DNA of 43,227 nt from Bacteroidota bacterium (GTDB lineage: Bacteria > Bacteroidota > Bacteroidia > Flavobacteriales_D > Sanyastnellaceae). Numbering within the stretch: position 1 is the stretch's first letter; every line of letters starts with the position of its first letter. The DNA lies in NCBI GenBank assembly GCA_027622975.1, contig JAQBVN010000019.1, positions 1-43,227 of the forward strand, read 5' to 3'. The notes under the pieces are model-generated. The model ran no database searches and was not told the DNA's origin. It worked only from the letters and a program-made list of their open reading frames with translations. The translations under genes were made by a program, and so were the position numbers. This document shows, in pieces, positions 41,106 through 43,227 of the stretch.

Positions 41106-42029
41106 TTAGACATGGCCGAGATCCGCAGGATTGGTTGGCACATCTTCGGATGCTCCTGCACTCTGGACTTCAGCTGTTTCGAGGCATGCGTCTTCCTGAA
41201 TCCAGGCGGAAAGTTTTTCAGCGATGGTGTGGAAGTAGCGTTTGGTCTTGTAACTCGCGACCCACTCCACACCTCGGATGGCATTGGTCAAAAACAATTC
41301 GTCTGCCTGCAACAGTGCCTGTGGCGTAAGCGTGCATTCATAGACCTTCACATTGTGGGAGAGCGCCAGACGAATCACCACAGCGCGCATGACACCTGCT
41401 ACGCATCCATCGGCCAAACTCGGTGTGTAGAGCACGCCATTGGAGACCACAAACAAATTGGAGCGGGATGATTCAATGATTTTTTGGTCTTGGTTGAGAA
41501 TCAAAGCATCACCCCAACCCTTGAATTTTGCGTGTCGTGCGGCTTGAACATACACGTCGGCCGAGAGATTCTTGAACCGACTTGTGGGAGTGATGGGCTT
41601 CACCATGTCTTGGTAGATGTCCACATCCAATCCTTTGTCTGGAATTGCAAATCCGCACTCGCGCATCGGCTCCACGGTGGCCACCCATTCTACTTCGTCT
41701 GAGGTGGGCAGATACGCACCTTCGCCGGCTCGCCATGCCGTCAGTCGTATGCGGGCATCCCCGGAGAATCCCCAGGTTTTGGACCACTCCTGCAAGCTGG
41801 CGGACAGGGCCATTTCTTCGAGCGAAGGGTTGAAGTCAATCCCTCGGGTGGACAACGCGGCCTGAAGCCTACCCACATGCAAGGACAAAAAGGGGACCTT
41901 GCCTTGCGTCCAACGCATCGATTCGAAGCAACCATCGGCAAACAAAAAGGCCCTTGTCTCCATGGGTGCACCCACAGACTGCATGGATTGCACCTTGCCA
42001 TTGTACAATACAGGACGACTTGGCATCAT
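41106..42029 (-). CDS. class IV aminotransferase-type PLP enzyme
   Basis: This 307-residue protein is of fold type IV, the group of branched-chain aminotransferase, D-alanine aminotransferase and 4-amino-4-deoxychorismate lyase. The PLP lysine is probably Lys153 (SRFKNLSADVYVQAARHAK), with DALILNQDQKIIESSRSNLF and ELFLTNAIRGVEWV as the cofactor-binding strands. Motifs LFADGCFESMRW near the start and HVGRLQAAL fit. Lyase versus transaminase cannot be told from the sequence; folate genes 3 kb away make PabC a candidate. The ATG at 42029 follows a TATCTTCG box by four bases. Confidence 0.85.
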   Translation of the reverse strand: MMPSRPVLYNGKVQSMQSVGAPMETRAFLFADGCFESMRWTQGKVPFLSLHVGRLQAALSTRGIDFNPSLEEMALSASLQEWSKTWGFSGDARIRLTAWRAGEGAYLPTSDEVEWVATVEPMRECGFAIPDKGLDVDIYQDMVKPITPTSRFKNLSADVYVQAARHAKFKGWGDALILNQDQKIIESSRSNLFVVSNGVLYTPSLADGCVAGVMRAVVIRLALSHNVKVYECTLTPQALLQADELFLTNAIRGVEWVASYKTKRYFHTIAEKLSAWIQEDACLETAEVQSAGASEDVPTNPADLGHV

Positions 42030-42033
42030 GGTT

Positions 42034-42041
42034 CGAAGATA
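42034..42041 (-). promoter_or_regulatory. -7-like box TATCTTCG, four bases before the aminotransferase gene
   Basis: On the minus strand TATCTTCG-AACC-ATG, matching the short-spacer promoter pattern of this window. Its own promoter suggests this gene is not solely read from the upstream HAD gene. Confidence 0.5.
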
Positions 42042-42053
42042 GGGGGGGAGGGT

Positions 42054-42572
42054 TTACGCCTGAACGACGTCTGCAGCCTGGCGTGCTACGATGGAATTCA
42101 CGGCGTCGAGCAGCGGGGCGTTCACCCCAATCAAGACGCCGCGCACGCCCAAGGGCGAGGCTGCATCGAGGTCGCGTTGCTTGTCGCCAACCATCCACGA
42201 CCGCGCGGGATCGAGCCCGTGCTTGGCACATGCGCGTTCCACCATGAGGCTGCCGGGCTTGCGGCTCAGCGACTTGCCTGTCGAAGGGTGATGCGGGCTG
42301 TAGAAGATGTCGAGCAGGGGGGTGCCGTTTTTCTCGCATTCGGCGCGCAAAAACGCGTGAATCTCCGCCACGTCTTCGTGGGTGTACAGCCCCTTGGCCA
42401 GCCCGCCTTGGTTGGTGATGAGCACCACCTCAAACCCCGCTTCCCGCGCCACCCGGAGCCCTTCCATCACCGTAGGCAGAATCGTGAATTCGGAGAGGTT
42501 TTTCGTGTAGTCGCCTGGGTCGTGGTTGATCACGCCGTCGCGATCGAGGAAGAGGCAAGGTCGCAGGCTCAT
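42054..42572 (-). CDS. HAD-family phosphatase, histidinol/heptose-bisphosphate phosphatase-like (GmhB type)
   Basis: The 172-residue protein has the HAD motifs in order: CLFLDRDGVINHDPGDY (nucleophile Asp and general acid), VVLITNQGG, SRKPGSLMVERA (Lys) and WMVGDKQRDLDAA. It resembles D-glycero-D-manno-heptose-1,7-bisphosphate 7-phosphatase and histidinol-phosphatase. The usual zinc loop (C-x-H...C-x-C) is replaced here by SPHHPSTGKSLSRKP, with His residues but no Cys, so a metal-free loop is likely. The ATG at 42572 follows TACTTTCG by four bases. It precedes the aminotransferase gene on the same strand. Confidence 0.85.
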   Translation of the reverse strand: MSLRPCLFLDRDGVINHDPGDYTKNLSEFTILPTVMEGLRVAREAGFEVVLITNQGGLAKGLYTHEDVAEIHAFLRAECEKNGTPLLDIFYSPHHPSTGKSLSRKPGSLMVERACAKHGLDPARSWMVGDKQRDLDAASPLGVRGVLIGVNAPLLDAVNSIVARQAADVVQA

Positions 42573-42846
42573 GGTGCGAAAGTACGCTTGCAGTGGGTCG
42601 GATTCGGGGATAAGTCGAAATGAAGTGAGACGTTGTTTTCAAGCTTTACTTGACGAGTGATGTTGATCGTTTCTGAAGACAAATAATCGACTAAAAATGA
42701 AATTGGATAGATAAATCCTTGTTATTCTAATCCTTAAATTGTATTCTTTTCAAGAATTTTTTCCTGCGCCATTTTGACGTTGACGATGTTCAAATTGATT
42801 CAACTAACCCAAAATTGTCATTCCGTCTGATCTAAACCCCAACCAC
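42573..42846. other. A+T-rich intergenic region between divergent genes
   Basis: This 274-base gap, the longest in the window, separates the HAD phosphatase gene from the secreted FISUMP-type gene. It is notably A+T-rich between about 42640 and 42765. An inverted repeat ATTCTT-TTC-AAGAAT at 42743-42757 precedes a T-run. No exact TAnnTTTG box is found on the plus strand near the next start. I see no RNA gene. Confidence 0.5.
42577..42584 (-). promoter_or_regulatory. -7-like box TACTTTCG, four bases before the HAD phosphatase gene
   Basis: On the minus strand TACTTTCG-CACC-ATG. Same box and spacing as at the other short-leader genes of the window; no -33 TTG is seen. Confidence 0.5.
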
Positions 42847-43227
42847 ATGAAACACTTTTTCACTTTGCTTTTCGCCGCTGCCGTGGGCTTATTTGCCACG
42901 ACTTCGGCACTTGCCCAAACCGACTGCCCTTCGCCCTTCGGCGAGCCTGATGTCAATGGCTACAGCACCATCAATCCGGCCTATTTTGACACGGACGGGA
43001 GTGGCACTGTGGATGTGCCCGACCTGATGAATTTGTTGTCTGCGTACGGCGTTGTCGTGGCGCAACAAGCGTTTGCTTGCGGCGATGCTGTGAGCTACCA
43101 AGGCTACGACTACGCGACGGTTTTGATCGGCGACCAGTGCTGGTTTGCGGAGAACCTTCGGAGTGAGAACTACGAGAACGGCGACGCGATTCCCGCGGGT
43201 TTGAGCGACTCGGAATGGTCTTCCACC
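42847..43227 (+). CDS. secreted FISUMP-type protein, 5' part (runs off the window)
   Basis: The first 127 codons of an open frame are present with no stop before the window end. A signal peptide ends at SALAQ (about residue 24). A dockerin-like motif follows at about residues 48-66 (FDTDGSGTVDVPDLMNLLSA). Then comes QGYDYATVLIGDQCWFAENL, the start of the Fibrobacter succinogenes major paralogous (FISUMP) domain common in secreted Bacteroidota proteins. The dockerin-like motif is N-terminal here, whereas two other proteins in this window carry it at the C-terminus. The rest of the protein, including any T9SS tail, is outside the window. Confidence 0.82.
   Translation, partial: MKHFFTLLFAAAVGLFATTSALAQTDCPSPFGEPDVNGYSTINPAYFDTDGSGTVDVPDLMNLLSAYGVVVAQQAFACGDAVSYQGYDYATVLIGDQCWFAENLRSENYENGDAIPAGLSDSEWSST

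Overview
The window comes from a Bacteroidota chromosome, most likely a marine Flavobacteriales-type lineage of moderate G+C. By eye the G+C is a little above 50%; I could not compute it. The lineage call rests on several things: a T9SS type A C-terminal sorting domain at 34853-36316; TAnnTTTG-type -7 boxes just ahead of several start codons; the Na+-NQR/ApbE pairing; the thioredoxin/DUF6952 pair; a BT_3928-type DoxX protein; CdaA next to FolP; and secreted proteins built from GCTD...ACNYD...DGSC repeats. I see no rRNA, tRNA, CRISPR array, insertion sequence, phage gene or replication origin. No stretch over 300 bases lacks a gene; the longest gap is about 274 bases (42573-42846).

Layout. 1-2450: the end of an nqr operon (nqrE tail, nqrF) with overlapping apbE. 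2552-4612: a secreted beta-helix-like protein ending in Cys-rich repeats and a dockerin-like motif. 4658-5437 (minus): a small membrane protein, a DUF6952 protein and a thioredoxin. 5603-6403: mazG. 6427-7155 (minus): an SGNH-hydrolase lipoprotein. 7330-9684: a secreted M1 metallopeptidase. 9718-14025 (minus): ffh, folD, ribD and an EamA transporter. 14215-20052: a 1945-residue secreted multidomain protein, then a strong terminator. 20121-20827: DUF493 and a small membrane protein. 20875-32602: twelve kilobases of minus-strand genes (LptF/G permease, two glycosyltransferases, a 2OG-Fe(II) oxygenase, an HtrA-type protease, a LON-domain protein, a lipoprotein, two amidinotransferase-superfamily enzymes and argS). 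32678-36316: a DPP III-type lipoprotein peptidase and a T9SS-exported protein. 36395-38052 (minus): folP-cdaA, divergent from 38074-41042 (DUF1599, BT_3928/DoxX, ABC permease). 41106-42572 (minus): a class IV aminotransferase and a HAD phosphatase. 42847 onward: the start of a secreted FISUMP-type protein cut by the window end.

How genes work together. NqrF and ApbE are functionally linked, since ApbE attaches FMN to NQR subunits. RibD makes riboflavin precursors; FolD and FolP serve one-carbon and folate metabolism. LptF/G and the glycosyltransferases point to envelope glycan work. The extracellular proteins fall into two export styles: one has a canonical T9SS tail, while the others carry Cys-rich repeats and a dockerin-like EF-hand motif with no recognisable T9SS tail.

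The most unusual signals are four. (1) A dockerin-like DxNxDGxVxxxDLLDF module is shared by three secreted proteins. (2) The 1945-residue protein contains a duplicated, unnamed domain of about 190 residues. (3) Five genes have the exact arrangement TAnnTTYG-N4-ATG, which suggests leaderless transcription; one of these boxes lies in the T-tract of the upstream terminator. (4) A perfect 17-bp palindrome sits with identical spacing between the divergent starts of folP and the DUF1599 gene.
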